DNA from: Hydractinia symbiolongicarpus
Taxonomy: Eukaryota > Cnidaria > Hydrozoa > Anthoathecata > Hydractiniidae
Assembly: GCF_029227915.1 (NCBI RefSeq)
Contig: NC_079880.1
Location: 14,650,001 to 14,714,000 of the forward strand
Direction: 5' to 3'
Length of the DNA: 64,000 bases
A model generated the notes under the pieces. It was given only the letters and a program-made list of their open reading frames with translations. It did not search any database and was not told where the DNA came from. A program made the position numbers and the translations under genes. Shown here one piece after another: positions 21,627 to 33,300 of this stretch. Each line of letters begins with the position of its first letter. Position 1 is the first letter of the stretch.

Positions 21627-22887
21627 GCCTTATCTAACCTGCAATGTTAAAATACAACTCAATAAATAAAAAATAAATTTATGAATAATTAATTAGTTCT
21701 GCTGAATATAGCTTTAGTCTACGTGCTTGAAAAATTGTACAGAAAGAAATGACGTAACATCAAAGATAGCGCATTATAAGACGATCTTCATTATGCTAAA
21801 CTGCACAAGCTTTAACATGCGATAGATATAATCTTTAAAATAAAGTTGTTTATTGGATAATAAAACAATAATCTGTTGCCCTGTTAGGATTCTTATTGGC
21901 TTAGCCTCGTTCTCAGAAAAAAATCTTTAGCCTGGATAAGTTTCGGGCGTCCAGCTTAGCTATCTATCTCTCTATCTCCTCGAGCGATTTTAAAGATTCC
22001 GCCTTCGCTGCCGGAAATCAAAAAACGTCAGCTACAATATATTCAAACTTCTCAAGCCATTCTTTCTTAACTGCCGCATCCGAACTTTGTTAATAAAACA
22101 AACCAATTCAGCAGGACGTATTTTTGTCGATGCCGCAAACTTATATCCAAAGATGTGCAACGGTTGAGTTAATATGATCTGTCGCTCCTTATTTGTTAAA
22201 TTCTCCTAGATATAGAATCCCGCACCTTTACCGCATTCACCTGTTTTTCGATTATTTTATTCAAGGGTTTAACCAGGTGTAATCAAATTTAACTAAAACG
22301 TGGGCTGTATTATTCATCAGGCCGAATTTTATGTCTGCCTTATATGACGAAAATTTGGATAAGTGATGAAAACCAGGGTTAGCGAAGGTCGATAAGTTAT
22401 GTTCTTTTACACTTCTTTGTGTTACTTGCTGTTATTATTTTCTTGAGTAAACGTAATGACGATTAGAAGACAGCGTTACTTTTTCGCCTTTTGATACACT
22501 GTTTCATTAACGAGCGGGTTAATAGCCTACATGGCGCTAATTAAAGAAAATCTCGTATTTCATGTTTTTTTTTATCTTGGTATTTTCCAGGATTATGTCA
22601 AAGTCAGACACTTAAAACGCGACAAGAAGACTCTTGATTTATATATTATATAAATATTTATTTTTCGCTGTAGCAACATCCCTAAACAATACTTAACACA
22701 AGTAGTGCCAGATTTGTCTGCAATTTGCGTAGCTTAAAAATAAATTCTTAAATAGAAGTGAAACTGACAGATAGTAAACAGTGAAGCAGTTTTGTTTACT
22801 TGTAGCGACGTTAAAATAATACTTTTTCTTTCATTGATTATCGAAGTTTTAGAAGGTTGCCCTCTAGTCGCCAACAGTACGTGACCT
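21627..22887. other. intergenic, nothing recognised
   Basis: No ORF or repeat of note. Confidence 0.35.
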
Positions 22888-22907
22888 TATAAAGAGACAA
22901 TATAAAG
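22888..22907 (+). promoter_or_regulatory. TATA boxes of the small membrane protein gene
   Basis: TTATAAAG at 22888-22895 and TATAAAG at 22901-22907. Initiation about 25-30 bases downstream would place the RNA start at about 22919-22931, just before the ATG at 22940. Confidence 0.45.
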
Positions 22908-22939
22908 TTTTCATCAAAGAAGTAAAAAGCTTTCAGAAA

Positions 22940-23648
22940 ATGTGTTTGAAATTTTGCTTCGTTTTTCTGATATTCAGATGTTTGTCAACTACCTGTGCGT
23001 AATATTCTCGTTTCTTCCGATTTTGTTTACTAACATCCGGCTAACGTCACGAAGGTTGTAATTGGGGTGAAAAAGATGTACTTCAAGTTGTATGTTTTTA
23101 AAATATGGCGTTAAACAAGATTTGTGTAACCTGCAAGTTTTAGCTTTTTTATGAAAAACTACAAATTAATTATTACTGTATTAGTTTCTCTATTTCTTAT
23201 TATCTTTTATAAATTCAGGGATTACTTTCTCTTTATAGTATACTCAGGAGAGGTTGTTTCCACAAACGTACCTACTACAGCAAAAGGTAAGCCATACTGT
23301 CATAACTGTTTCGGACACGGAATAAAAACAAAACCTGATCCACGCTGCAAATTTGGATGCCAACGAATGGTCACTAATGCGAAATTCGCAACGTATCCAA
23401 CCAAAGTTTACCTTTTGTACGACGAAGTCAATTACCAGCATAGTGCAAAACAAGAAAAGAAAGTCGGGAAAATGACGAAAAAGGTTACTCATCACAGTTA
23501 CGCCCTTATATTTTCTATTAGTTTGTTTACTGTACTCATTGTTTTTATTATCGCTATTGCAGTGGTTTTGTTTAATCGCAAACGAAATGAAGAAAAGTTT
23601 GTCCATGCTGTCTACAGAAATCCTATCGCCATTATAGACAAAGCATAG
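22940..23648 (+). CDS. small type I membrane protein, two exons
   Basis: An uninterrupted ORF at 23151-23648 has an odd hydrophobic, low-complexity N-terminus. A better model splices exon 1 (22940-22994, MCLKFCFVFLIFRCLSTT, a classic signal peptide) at a GTGCGT donor to exon 2 (23239-23648) after the acceptor TTTCTCTTTATAG. Phase agrees (T plus TA). The mature 135-residue part has a small Cys knot, CHNCFGHG...CKFGC, then a basic stretch, one transmembrane helix (YALIFSISLFTVLIVFIIAI), and a short tail FNRKRNEEKFVHAVYRN with a Tyr. It is predicted to sit in the plasma membrane with the Cys-rich part outside. No family is recognised; a co-receptor or ligand role would be a guess. Confidence 0.6.
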
Positions 23649-24267
23649 GAAGACTCATTAGGGCCATGTTACATCTGTAACCTGACACTTTTGGTTTAAA
23701 TGTAAGATGATTACAGATGTTGTATACATAGTAAACATTTGCAAGGAGTGATTATCAGATTATGTGTACCGTAATATTTCTATATATAGCTGTGTTATAT
23801 TTACGGCAAGTAAACCGCTTTAGGAAATATAAAAGAGGTATGCATAGATTTATGAAACCACATATTAAATATTCATATTACATATTCTATTTTTCAAAAG
23901 TTATTTCTGTTGAAAAAGTGCTCAATACCAACAAAGATGAAGTAGAGAGATGTTAAAATTCAATATTGAATTTTATTATATATTCTATAAAAAAGATAAG
24001 CGTTTAATCTTTGATTTTGGTAGCCCGGGAGCAAACATTTAAAATTTGTCGTAAAAATAGTTAATACTTATTTTTTTAAATTTGTTATCCAAAGAACATA
24101 AACAATATGGTTTCAACTTTGTTTTAATGTTAACAATTATGTGTCTTGGAGATCGTAATTCGGTAATTTTTCACGACCTATGGCTGGTTAAAATGTATTT
24201 TTGCACAATTGTTTCACATTTTTTAGGCCTACTTTTAAAAAGTACATTAACACTTTTAACTAAAACA
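23649..24267. other. 3' flank, nothing recognised
   Basis: A+T-rich. The nearest AATAAA for the gene above is inside the duplication at 24503-24508. Confidence 0.35.
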
Positions 24268-24840
24268 ATTTTCTGCTTATCTTATCAATCTTTTATTTAT
24301 TTTTGTTCTGTGCAAAATATTACGGCCATCATCTTACTCTGCAATTCGTGTAGTACTCAGTGCACAGGTAGTGTAAACATTTTCAAAGTGTTTAAAATAT
24401 ATTTGCGCCTCTGTTCAGGAAACGCACTAGTGTAGGACATAATGCACTGAACTAGCAGGTTACAACGTTATTGACACAGAAAAGTAACCGCAGTGTGACA
24501 ACAATAAAGCCTCTCTTTATGAATACGATAGTTGTGTGCCAACTTTTGGCTTCTTTATTTAGATGTCTTGACGTCATAGACTATTAAAAATGAAGTAAAA
24601 ATAAACTTATGAAATATGAAACACTTTGTAAATATCTCTGTATAATAAAAACAAGTAAGTAAGGAGTTGTTAAAGGCGTGTAGACATGGATACCTTTCGG
24701 TCACGCAAAATTTGAGCAAGTTAATAATTAGCGGGGTTGGATTTGACCCGGGTTGGAAACATTTTTGTGCCAGATTTCACAACATTTCATGACTGACCGG
24801 CGTAATTCAAGTTTTTTTTGTATTTGTTAAGGATCGGATA

Positions 24841-25018
24841 CACTTGTATAATATCACTGAAATATACCTTATAATATCAATATAATTTCTTTTGTTTAAA
24901 ATAATGTTATGATTTCTTATAATTTCTTATAATATAGCTATAATATGTATAATTTTAACACCCGGCATGTGCGTCATAAACTCATAATTTGCTGCATGGC
25001 TGTAATATTTGAATAAAA
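24841..25018. mobile_element. MITE copy, left end
   Basis: CACTTGTATAATATCACTG and the following 170 bases match the element at 20713 (GACATGTGCGTCATAA, ATTTGCTGCATGG). No right end is seen here. Confidence 0.6.
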
Positions 25019-25584
25019 TTCCCTAAATACATAAGGCGCATAGCGCCGCAATGGAATTCTAATTTTATGAATAATTCGACCTTAACTCGTGAAACAGACT
25101 CCATCCCAATCCGATAAGACTTCCAGACAATATGCGCATTCTCCCGGACAATAAACAGAAATACTAATTTTGTAGCATTAAATTGTATTTGCCTAATAAA
25201 ATGTAAATACGACGACTTCTTCTAACGTTGGTACCGTGACGAACCTGGAAGAGGTAAAAATAAATACATTCAAAGAGCAGTTAATGAGATATAGGTTGCG
25301 AGGAGGGTGGGCAATATTAGATCGTGCTCTGATTTTATTCATAAAATACGCGCCTTACGTGATTAAAGAGTTTTATTTCATATAATCCTTGCCAATCTAA
25401 CACTGGAATCACTCGACCTCAACTTCCTAAACAGAGTCCACCCCAATCCTCTAACCCTCTGTTCAAAGTGGATATCAAAATCAGTTTTGCTTGTATATAG
25501 AATCCTGAAAAGTAGCCTCCTTAGTTAGATATCAAAATCAGTTTTGCTTGTATATAGAATCCTGAAAAGTAGCCTCCTTAGTTA

Positions 25585-26213
25585 CTAAGGCTTTATTATA
25601 AAACTTTTGCCAAGTGGCTTAAGTAGTACATCTAGCGATGCACCATTAAGATTGGCGTTAGTACTAGTAGCAGCCCTAGCAGAATGGGTCTTGAAAACCT
25701 CTGTGTTTATGCCGCATTTGTGTAAAAATCGTTTTATCCAACCTGATATGGTAGATACAACTGGCTTATGAAGCTTCACAGTCCCCAAGAAAGTTGATTA
25801 GCCTCATCGGTTACTGTAATGTAGTGACATCAATATAAGAGTTTAAAGTTATCACCACACAAAGGTCCGAATTTAACAGGTATGCTTCAAATATAACTTG
25901 TGGTGGAGCCCTGCCTCTACGCCAGTTCTTGTGCAATTTGTGAAAGTAAAATACATATTTTGTGTCAGTTCGACCCATACCCAAGGTTTAAATGTTGGAT
26001 TACAGACAACCTTGAGAGAGCAGTTAATGGCAACAACATTACTAACTTATTAGTCAAGTCTACTAAACTTAAATCCTCATTTTTTCCCATTGATTTAATA
26101 TAATCTGTTACAACTTGTATATCCCAAACGAAATTATTACGAAGTTTTAGGGGTCTCTCATTAAATATGCCATGTAGTCGCTCACAAACATAGATGTGTT
26201 GCCCTACTGGCCT
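25585..26213 (-). pseudogene. tyrosine recombinase fragment (DIRS/Ngaro-like or Crypton-like), left copy
   Basis: The minus strand reads FVWDIQVVTDYIKSMGKNED, LLPLTALSRLSVIQHLNL (the first catalytic Arg, box 1), then in a shifted frame VFYFHKLHKNWRRGRAPPQV, and after a stop the 67-codon ORF at 25585-25788 with STISGWIKRFLHKCGINT and THSARAAT (the HxxR box 2). The C-terminus stops before the catalytic Tyr. The fold and boxes are those of transposon tyrosine recombinases. Frameshifts and the missing Tyr make it inactive. This copy was created by the 2,044-bp duplication. Confidence 0.65.
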
Positions 26214-26884
26214 TGCATCAACTTTCTAATAATAAGCGGCAGTTGGCAATTTCTTTTTGTTTTGATCTTCGTTTGGCGCGATCTTAAACCTCTTCTTTTT
26301 TGGTTCCTTATATTTTCTGCTTATCTTATCAATCTTTTATTTATTTTTGTTCTGTGCAAAATATTACGGCCATCATCTTACTCTGCAATTCGTGTAGTAC
26401 TCAGTGCACAGGTAGTGTAAACATTTTCAAAGTGTTTAAAATATATTTGCGCCTCTGTTCAGGAAACGCACTAGTGTAGGACATAATGCACTGAACTAGC
26501 AGGTTACAACGTTATTGACACAGAAAAGTAACCGCAGTGTGACAACAATAAAGCCTCTCTTTATGAATACGATAGTTGTGTGCCAACTTTTGGCTTCTTT
26601 ATTTAGATGTCTTGACGTCATAGACTATTAAAAATGAAGTAAAAATAAACTTATGAAATATGAAACACTTTGTAAATATCTCTGTATAATAAAAACAAGT
26701 AAGTAAGGAGTTGTTAAAGGCGTGTAGACATGGATACCTTTCGGTCACGCAAAATTTGAGCAAGTTAATAATTAGCGGGGTTGGATTTGACCCGGGTTGG
26801 AAACATTTTTGTGCCAGATTTCACAACATTTCATGACTGACCGGCGTAATTCAAGTTTTTTTTGTATTTGTTAAGGATCGGATA

Positions 26885-27062
26885 CACTTGTATAATATCA
26901 CTGAAATATACCTTATAATATCAATATAATTTCTTTTGTTTAAAATAATGTTATGATTTCTTATAATTTCTTATAATATAGCTATAATATGTATAATTTT
27001 AACACCCGGCATGTGCGTCATAAACTCATAATTTGCTGCATGGCTGTAATATTTGAATAAAA
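26885..27062. mobile_element. MITE copy, left end (duplicate)
   Basis: Duplicate of 24841-25018 at offset 2,044. Confidence 0.6.
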
Positions 27063-27628
27063 TTCCCTAAATACATAAGGCGCATAGCGCCGCAATGGAA
27101 TTCTAATTTTATGAATAATTCGACCTTAACTCGTGAAACAGACTCCATCCCAATCCGATAAGACTTCCAGACAATATGCGCATTCTCCCGGACAATAAAC
27201 AGAAATACTAATTTTGTAGCATTAAATTGTATTTGCCTAATAAAATGTAAATACGACGACTTCTTCTAACGTTGGTACCGTGACGAACCTGGAAGAGGTA
27301 AAAATAAATACATTCAAAGAGCAGTTAATGAGATATAGGTTGCGAGGAGGGTGGGCAATATTAGATCGTGCTCTGATTTTATTCATAAAATACGCGCCTT
27401 ACGTGATTAAAGAGTTTTATTTCATATAATCCTTGCCAATCTAACACTGGAATCACTCGACCTCAACTTCCTAAACAGAGTCCACCCCAATCCTCTAACC
27501 CTCTGTTCAAAGTGGATATCAAAATCAGTTTTGCTTGTATATAGAATCCTGAAAAGTAGCCTCCTTAGTTAGATATCAAAATCAGTTTTGCTTGTATATA
27601 GAATCCTGAAAAGTAGCCTCCTTAGTTA

Positions 27629-28257
27629 CTAAGGCTTTATTATAAAACTTTTGCCAAGTGGCTTAAGTAGTACATCTAGCGATGCACCATTAAGATTGGC
27701 GTTAGTACTAGTAGCAGCCCTAGCAGAATGGGTCTTGAAAACCTCTGTGTTTATGCCGCATTTGTGTAAAAATCGTTTTATCCAACCTGATATGGTAGAT
27801 ACAACTGGCTTATGAAGCTTCACAGTCCCCAAGAAAGTTGATTAGCCTCATCGGTTACTGTAATGTAGTGACATCAATATAAGAGTTTAAAGTTATCACC
27901 ACACAAAGGTCCGAATTTAACAGGTATGCTTCAAATATAACTTGTGGTGGAGCCCTGCCTCTACGCCAGTTCTTGTGCAATTTGTGAAAGTAAAATACAT
28001 ATTTTGTGTCAGTTCGACCCATACCCAAGGTTTAAATGTTGGATTACAGACAACCTTGAGAGAGCAGTTAATGGCAACAACATTACTAACTTATTAGTCA
28101 AGTCTACTAAACTTAAATCCTCATTTTTTCCCATTGATTTAATATAATCTGTTACAACTTGTATATCCCAAACGAAATTATTACGAAGTTTTAGGGGTCT
28201 CTCATTAAATATGCCATGTAGTCGCTCACAAACATAGATGTGTTGCCCTACTGGCCT
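27629..28257 (-). pseudogene. tyrosine recombinase fragment, right copy
   Basis: Same sequence as the left copy. It is joined upstream (higher coordinates) to the Ser/Lys-rich N-terminal ORF at 28270-28626, so this is the original position of the element. It has the same stops and lacks the catalytic Tyr. Confidence 0.65.
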
Positions 28258-28269
28258 TGCATCAACTTT

Positions 28270-28626
28270 CTAATAATAAGCGGCAGTTGGCAATTTCTTT
28301 TTGTTTTGATCTTCGTTTGGCGCGATCTTAAACCTCTTCTTTTTTGGTTCCTTATATTTGCCACTTTCTTCGTCTGAAATCTTGGAGTCAGAGGAAAAAG
28401 AAGTAGAGGAAGGAGATGGTGATCGTTTTCTCTTTCTTTTGGAGGTTTTTGTCTTTTTTCCCTTCGATTCCTCGACGTTTTGCACAAGGATATCTTCAGG
28501 CTTTTCGCCTACATTTTCAGGTTCAACTTCATCCTCCGGTTCTTCTTCTGGGAGAGATGTATGTGTAAGAGAAATACTGAACCTTTTTCTCGTTGCTTCG
28601 TTCGAACTTGTTCCTTCGTTGGACAT
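28270..28626 (-). CDS. N-terminal ORF of the tyrosine-recombinase element (gag-like or linker)
   Basis: 118 codons from the Met at 28626 (the same frame is open up to 28725, but the extra start is hydrophobic and less likely). It begins MSNEGTSSNEATRKRFSISL, then an acidic Pro/Glu tract (EEEPEDEVEPENV), and two nuclear-localisation-type clusters, SKRKRKRSPSPSS and EPKKKRFK. It ends at a stop just before the recombinase frame. A disordered, charged N-terminal region before the enzymatic part is usual in DIRS-like elements, but assignment as gag is inference. Confidence 0.45.
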   Translation of the reverse strand: MSNEGTSSNEATRKRFSISLTHTSLPEEEPEDEVEPENVGEKPEDILVQNVEESKGKKTKTSKRKRKRSPSPSSTSFSSDSKISDEESGKYKEPKKKRFKIAPNEDQNKKKLPTAAYY

Positions 28627-28726
28627 GATTTTGTAGATGATGCTTAAGATAGCGAAGATCAACAATAAAGATGAAATACAATGCTGCTCACAAAAATGTT
28701 TGTGTTCAAACACTTTGTCCAACAAT

Positions 28727-29864
28727 CCCGTTAATTACTACATGTCTAAGCACTCAAGGACACCGACCCGCGTTATTTGGTTTAGGAGTCAGCGTTAATT
28801 AATGGCCGTGTTCATTCCTGACATTCCTTATATGTTGTGTAAAAGAGTGATTTTTAAAAGATTTGAAAAATTTTAGAATTAGACCGTAAAATATCGTCAA
28901 AAATTTCATCCCTTAAACTAACCAAATCTAAGCTATGGCACAAAAAAAATCATAAAACCATGTCTCTTAAACGAAACTGCCCACTAGGTAAAGACAACAA
29001 GATGTCTCATTGGTCCACTAACTTTGAAGGCAACATTTATCCAGCGAAATAACGTCATTATGTTGCTTTCATTACTGTTCTAGACATGTGTAAATATCCT
29101 GTACCATGTTTATATGATAATACTCTATACATGAAATTTCTTTTTTCTATTTGGTGAAAGTCTACTGAAAATTTATTGCTTAAAAAATTTATTCTAAATA
29201 TGCAAAAAAGCCTTTTGTTAGCAAGGTTGGAAAACTTTTAATTTGATGACGTCATGTAAGGCATGAGCTTTGTGTTACAGGGTAGTATGCCTTTATTAGA
29301 ATTAACTTTGCGTACCGTTGAAGGACATTTTATGGAAGAAATTTAAAAGTCCAGTGCTATTCGCTTGGTATGTCGCCATCTTTGTATGTTTATTTCTTGA
29401 TTATTTTTGATTTTGTTAATCCTGAAAAAAGGAGATGCAACTGTCTTTCTAGCATCCACTCTAGCGGAATAACAGACTGCTATATCATATTTTTCATTCT
29501 TGAAATACGTTCTGGTGGTCAAGAGTTCGTGTTAACCCTATTCATGCCGGCCTTTTTGGGGCCGCTTAAAACCGGGAATGTGCACATAGGACTGTGATTT
29601 TCATGAATACGAAAATAAAATAAATGATAAAAAATGCTAGTGCGACAAGAGAATTCGCACCGATGGAAATTTATCTTTCCCTACTTGATCAATCACGTTT
29701 TTAGTCAGTCTTAATAATTTCTCATACTACGCTTTTCTCTACAAGAAAGTTTAAATTACTCAAATGTGATAGAATTTTTTGTACGTGTATATTATCAGTG
29801 GCGTCATTATGCATATGTTTAAATATTCACTCTATTCCACTTTTAAACATGCTTAGAATACAAG
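28727..29864. other. intergenic, nothing firm
   Basis: A 27-codon frame at 29264-29346 (+), MSFVLQGSMPLLELTLRTVE and on, includes an acceptor-like TTACAG and may be a short terminal exon. The rest is A+T-rich. Confidence 0.3.
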
Positions 29865-30842
29865 TTAAAATAAGTTTTTCAATTGTTTTATTCTTTCTGT
29901 AACTTGATCCCAAAGATTTGATGAAACGGTTCTCAGACATGCCTTGTTATGTGCATTCCATGCTGGCTGTGCCATAAGGATAGCTCGAGTAACTCCCTCA
30001 TTTTGCGTGCAAGCAAGGTATGTCCATGGCCCTCCTTTAAGAACTTTATCTGTTTTAGTGTTGTAAATACGCGACTGAAAATAAACCGCTTTTTTTAAAA
30101 CACCACAGCCTTTATGATAAGGGCTAAACTCGGGTATATTTTGAATATACATGTTTTTTGGATCTTTAGGCCAATACATCTGGTGTTTCCAGAACGCTAT
30201 CAAAAACTCACGCCGCACTTCGATTTTAATCACGCGGCAGGTGTATTGCTTCGCAGACGGTACAGCTGTTTTGAGATGCCTCTCGAAAATGCGAGCTTTT
30301 ATCGCCACATCTCTGTCGATACTAGCTTGACGTGTTGTGTTTGATATACTCTTCAACATATTCGAAACAGAAAGAAAGGTAACAACGTAGATATCGTAGT
30401 ATTTTAAATACAGAGCATTCTCCTTATCAGTCTGTCCCCGAAACTTCGGTTCGTATCCTGACAAGTCCTCTTGCAAGTTTTGAAGGCAGGATCGTTTAAA
30501 TCGGACATCGACTTTGGACATGCATGTATGTAATCTTGAAACCATTGATTGGTGCCATATATTTAACTGCTTTGTTTTATAAGTGTCAAACTTTTCACCG
30601 ACATATTTCTCAACATCTGTTTTTATTCCATCCCATACGTTTGTATCGCCTGTAGTGAAGAGCCTGTCCACGAAATATATAGCCGGTCCAGAACCAGGGA
30701 CAAAGTTTGGAAACATCACCTTAACAACATGACATAAAAGATTCGGTAGTTGCGATAAATCAGAAGGACATAATGTTGCTTTCACACTGTAACATAATAT
30801 TGTCAGAGTGATGGCACAGAAGACCCATCTGATTGTCGCCAT
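29865..30842 (-). CDS. secreted 325-residue helical protein of unknown family
   Basis: Intact intronless ORF with a signal peptide (MATIRWVFCAITLTILCYSVKA, cut near 22). The N-terminal half is predicted helical and amphipathic: DVEKYVGEKFDTYKTKQLNI, then a Cys-bearing segment, then ALYLKYYDIYVVTFLSVSNM. The C-terminal half is basic and aromatic with paired cysteines (HKGCGVLKKAVYF, GGPWTYLACTQNEG, NKACLRTVSSNLW). The helical half loosely recalls the helical bundle of pore-forming delta-endotoxin-type proteins found in some cnidarian genomes. That is a weak inference from pattern alone and a non-toxin secreted protein is equally possible. Not recognised with confidence. Confidence 0.65.
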   Translation of the reverse strand: MATIRWVFCAITLTILCYSVKATLCPSDLSQLPNLLCHVVKVMFPNFVPGSGPAIYFVDRLFTTGDTNVWDGIKTDVEKYVGEKFDTYKTKQLNIWHQSMVSRLHTCMSKVDVRFKRSCLQNLQEDLSGYEPKFRGQTDKENALYLKYYDIYVVTFLSVSNMLKSISNTTRQASIDRDVAIKARIFERHLKTAVPSAKQYTCRVIKIEVRREFLIAFWKHQMYWPKDPKNMYIQNIPEFSPYHKGCGVLKKAVYFQSRIYNTKTDKVLKGGPWTYLACTQNEGVTRAILMAQPAWNAHNKACLRTVSSNLWDQVTERIKQLKNLF

Positions 30843-31554
30843 TTTAAGATATGATCTTGTGCAATTATCAATAAAATTATTACTATCTTTTTCATAACAC
30901 GGCAGGGTTTTTCTGAAATATTGTAGACAGGGAGATCCGCGATTGATAACCTACGTATAGCTTCTTGTGTCCACTTATAATTTATTGTAATATATAATAA
31001 ATACTCCTAAGCCCCCCTGATGCGTATTTAAACATCGAGACAACCGATGATATTTTACGCAGCTGTGCAAAATCACCCACGTAAGTGTAGCCTTCAACGT
31101 ATTATTCCGTAGAATACACTTTGTAAATGTATCGTTCATTGTGTGTTTTACATATTTTCACCTACCCTCTGATTAATACTTTCGGGTTTTCGATATCACG
31201 TCTATATAAGCGACCTGTGATAACAATGTTTTTTTATTTTTATGCTTGACTGTAAAGAGCGTAAACAGTGCTATCTTTTTAAAAAATGAAGGCGTTAACT
31301 CTTTTTACAATTTTACAGGAAATTAAAATATTCTTAGATAATTCGCTTATCGTTAGCTCTTCGTCCAGGAAAACGAATAATATAAATAACAAAAAATATA
31401 AACGCTGTAATAATTGAAATCTAGTTAAACTAAATAGTTACGTTAAAATACTTGGAACTTGTTATACTAATTTTAGGACCTTTTTTATGCATTCCTGAAA
31501 AATTAAGAGGTCATCCTGGGTAAATAATTTCAATAATAATAATTTCAATAATAA
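30843..31554. other. intergenic region between divergent transcription units
   Basis: Holds the upstream region of the secreted-protein gene and, on the plus strand, the TATA box below. Confidence 0.35.
31203..31210 (+). promoter_or_regulatory. candidate TATA box with a short signal-like ORF
   Basis: TATATAAG on the plus strand. At 31286, 76 bases past the box, ATG begins a 43-codon ORF with a signal-like start (MKALTLFTILQ). It could be the first exon of a secreted protein or a chance match; no downstream exon was found. Confidence 0.25.
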
Positions 31555-31747
31555 TCTCTTTAATAATAGCCGTATTTTGTCTGTGTGTCCGCGAAAGCCG
31601 CGTCCCGTAACGGTAACACGAAATTTTTAAAATGCGCACCAATACCAAATGCGATATATTTTTGTCCACTTTGTTGCGACGGGTAAATTTAAAGGACGGG
31701 CGAACGCGACGGGCGACCCCGTGGATATTTCCCCGGGTTACGACTAG
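31555..31747 (+). mobile_element. short non-autonomous Helitron, 193 bp
   Basis: Starts A|TCTCTTTAATAATAGCCGTA and ends CCCGTGG...CCCCGGGTTACGACTAG|T. The 5' TC, the 3' hairpin about 10 bases before CTAG, and insertion between A and T are all as expected. Confidence 0.7.
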
Positions 31748-32351
31748 TAATAATAATAAGTATCGATGTAATTAGCCATTGTAATTTTTAATCTTCGCAT
31801 GCCCGTACGTCACGTAACTTTGTGAGTGTTTGAAACTTGTCTAATATTCACTTAAAGGCAAAATCGATACTAATATGGATCAATTAGTGTAAAAGATCTT
31901 ACTTTGCTTCGTGAAGTCACAAAAGTCATTCTAAAAATTCTTTATAAACACTAGTGCAAACACATACATCTTTAAACGATTCTTGATTCATGACGAGTGC
32001 ATTCCTCCTGCGTGTTTATCAAGTTGTGTTTAATCAACCTTGATCTGTTTATACAGCTGATATTTCTCTTCTTTCTTTCGAAGCTATATGCAGAGACTAT
32101 TTTACATACGTTAAGTGCAAAACATTTCGGACAAAGAAAATAATAACGTCCGATTTATTTGTAGTCCAGAATGACCTAAAATCACCTCAAATGAAAATAT
32201 CTTAAAATTTAATGTTATGATATAGTTCACAAGTAAATGCAATATTTTTCCTATTTATGCGGCGGTGGTACTCGATAATAAAAGTAAAACGCAAATAGAT
32301 CAAGTCAAAGAAAAATAGGATAGAAAAAGAAATATTAAATTATCTTATCGC
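31748..32351. other. intergenic, nothing recognised
   Basis: No feature seen. Confidence 0.35.
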
Positions 32352-33300
32352 TTGTCATATCTTATAGTGATGCAAACACACCTGACCAACGCGCAAAGTG
32401 GAAGAGATCAAACATTGTTGATGGTACGCGAAAAGTATTGGTTTAAAAAAGAAAAAAAATTCGTCCGGAAAAGCTTTAAAATTAAGCTCCACATGCCAAT
32501 CATAAGTGACCTACAAAAGAGAGAGATTTACGATTGATTCCCCAGCAATTACACCAACTGAGTTGACATTCTCGAACTGGTTTATGTGGAACACAGAGTA
32601 GCAGATCAACAGAAGGTACGCGTAAACGGAGTATTATTTACCTGTCTAACAACTACAGCTGTAAATTTAGAATTAGCCGGAGATCGATCGACTGACGGCT
32701 TTATCCTCGCGGGAACCAGATTTTAAACCAGGAGAGGCACTTCATGCGTTATTTGAAACGATAAGAGAACAAATTTTCTTGGTGAACAAGAAAATATCTA
32801 AAGAACTAAGAAACATTGGTCCAATAAAAAATTCTAGTGAGTTGTTGGAATATGCAATAATATGAGATTTAATCCACCCTTAAGCCAATGGATGGGTGGA
32901 GCTTAGGAATCAGTTGTCAAAGTGACAAAAAGAGCATTTAAAGCGATCATAAAGAAGAGGACAATCAAAGAAGTCCTCGTTACAGTGCCAGCGGAAGTGG
33001 AATCCATTATAAACTCCAAACCAACAACATCATTAAGCGACAATATCGAAGATTTTGAAGTAATTACACCAAATCACCTTCTGTTAGACAGTTCATCAAC
33101 GAATTCTAGTTTTTTTATCAAGACAATGCAAAGGATTTAAACAGCAGAAAAATAGAGAAGAGACGGAAACGCAACGCATTAGAACTACGGCACGACATAT
33201 AAAGATATCGCACAAATGAAATTCTCACAGGGGTGGGAGTGTTGTGATTGTCAACCTCGCAAGGGAAAACTCTTTCGCATTTGTTTATAGGTAGTTGTAT
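32352..33300 (+). mobile_element. BEL/Pao retrotransposon remnant (integrase region)
   Basis: The plus strand, broken by stops, shows in order: the end of the integrase zinc-binding domain (SGRDQTLLMVREKYWFKKEK), the start of the integrase core (VLFTCLTTTAVNLELAGDRS), and the conserved region after the core (ORF 32922-33140: VKRAFK-like start, TVPAEVESIINSKPTTSLSD, EVITPNHLLL). This order is typical of BEL/Pao pol. LTRs were not identified. Dead copy. Confidence 0.65.

Larger units (their letters stand above)
24268..28359. repeat. 2,044-bp tandem duplication, two copies apparently identical
   Basis: 24268-26315 repeats as 26312-28359 with a fixed offset of 2,044. No difference was found in the lines compared. 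The junction shows 4 bp of shared ATTT. The unit contains a MITE copy (24841 and 26885), a 57-bp direct repeat (25471-25587 and the equivalent) and the tyrosine-recombinase part of a retroelement. Only the right copy stays joined to the N-terminal ORF of that element, so the left copy is the truncated duplicate. Confidence 0.95.

Noticed and set aside
22940-23002. Reading 22940-23002 as an independent 20-codon signal-like peptide gene
   Set aside because: Its donor and phase fit splicing to 23239, a simpler explanation.
23244-23606. 120-codon minus-strand ORF
   Set aside because: Antisense shadow of the small membrane protein exon 2.
24744-24770. GGTCAAATCC (minus) resembling a tRNA B box
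   Set aside because: No A box at a sensible distance and no cloverleaf arms.
25900-26103. Plus-strand 67-codon ORF (and its duplicate at 27944-28147)
   Set aside because: Antisense to the tyrosine recombinase, which shows conserved catalytic boxes on the minus strand.
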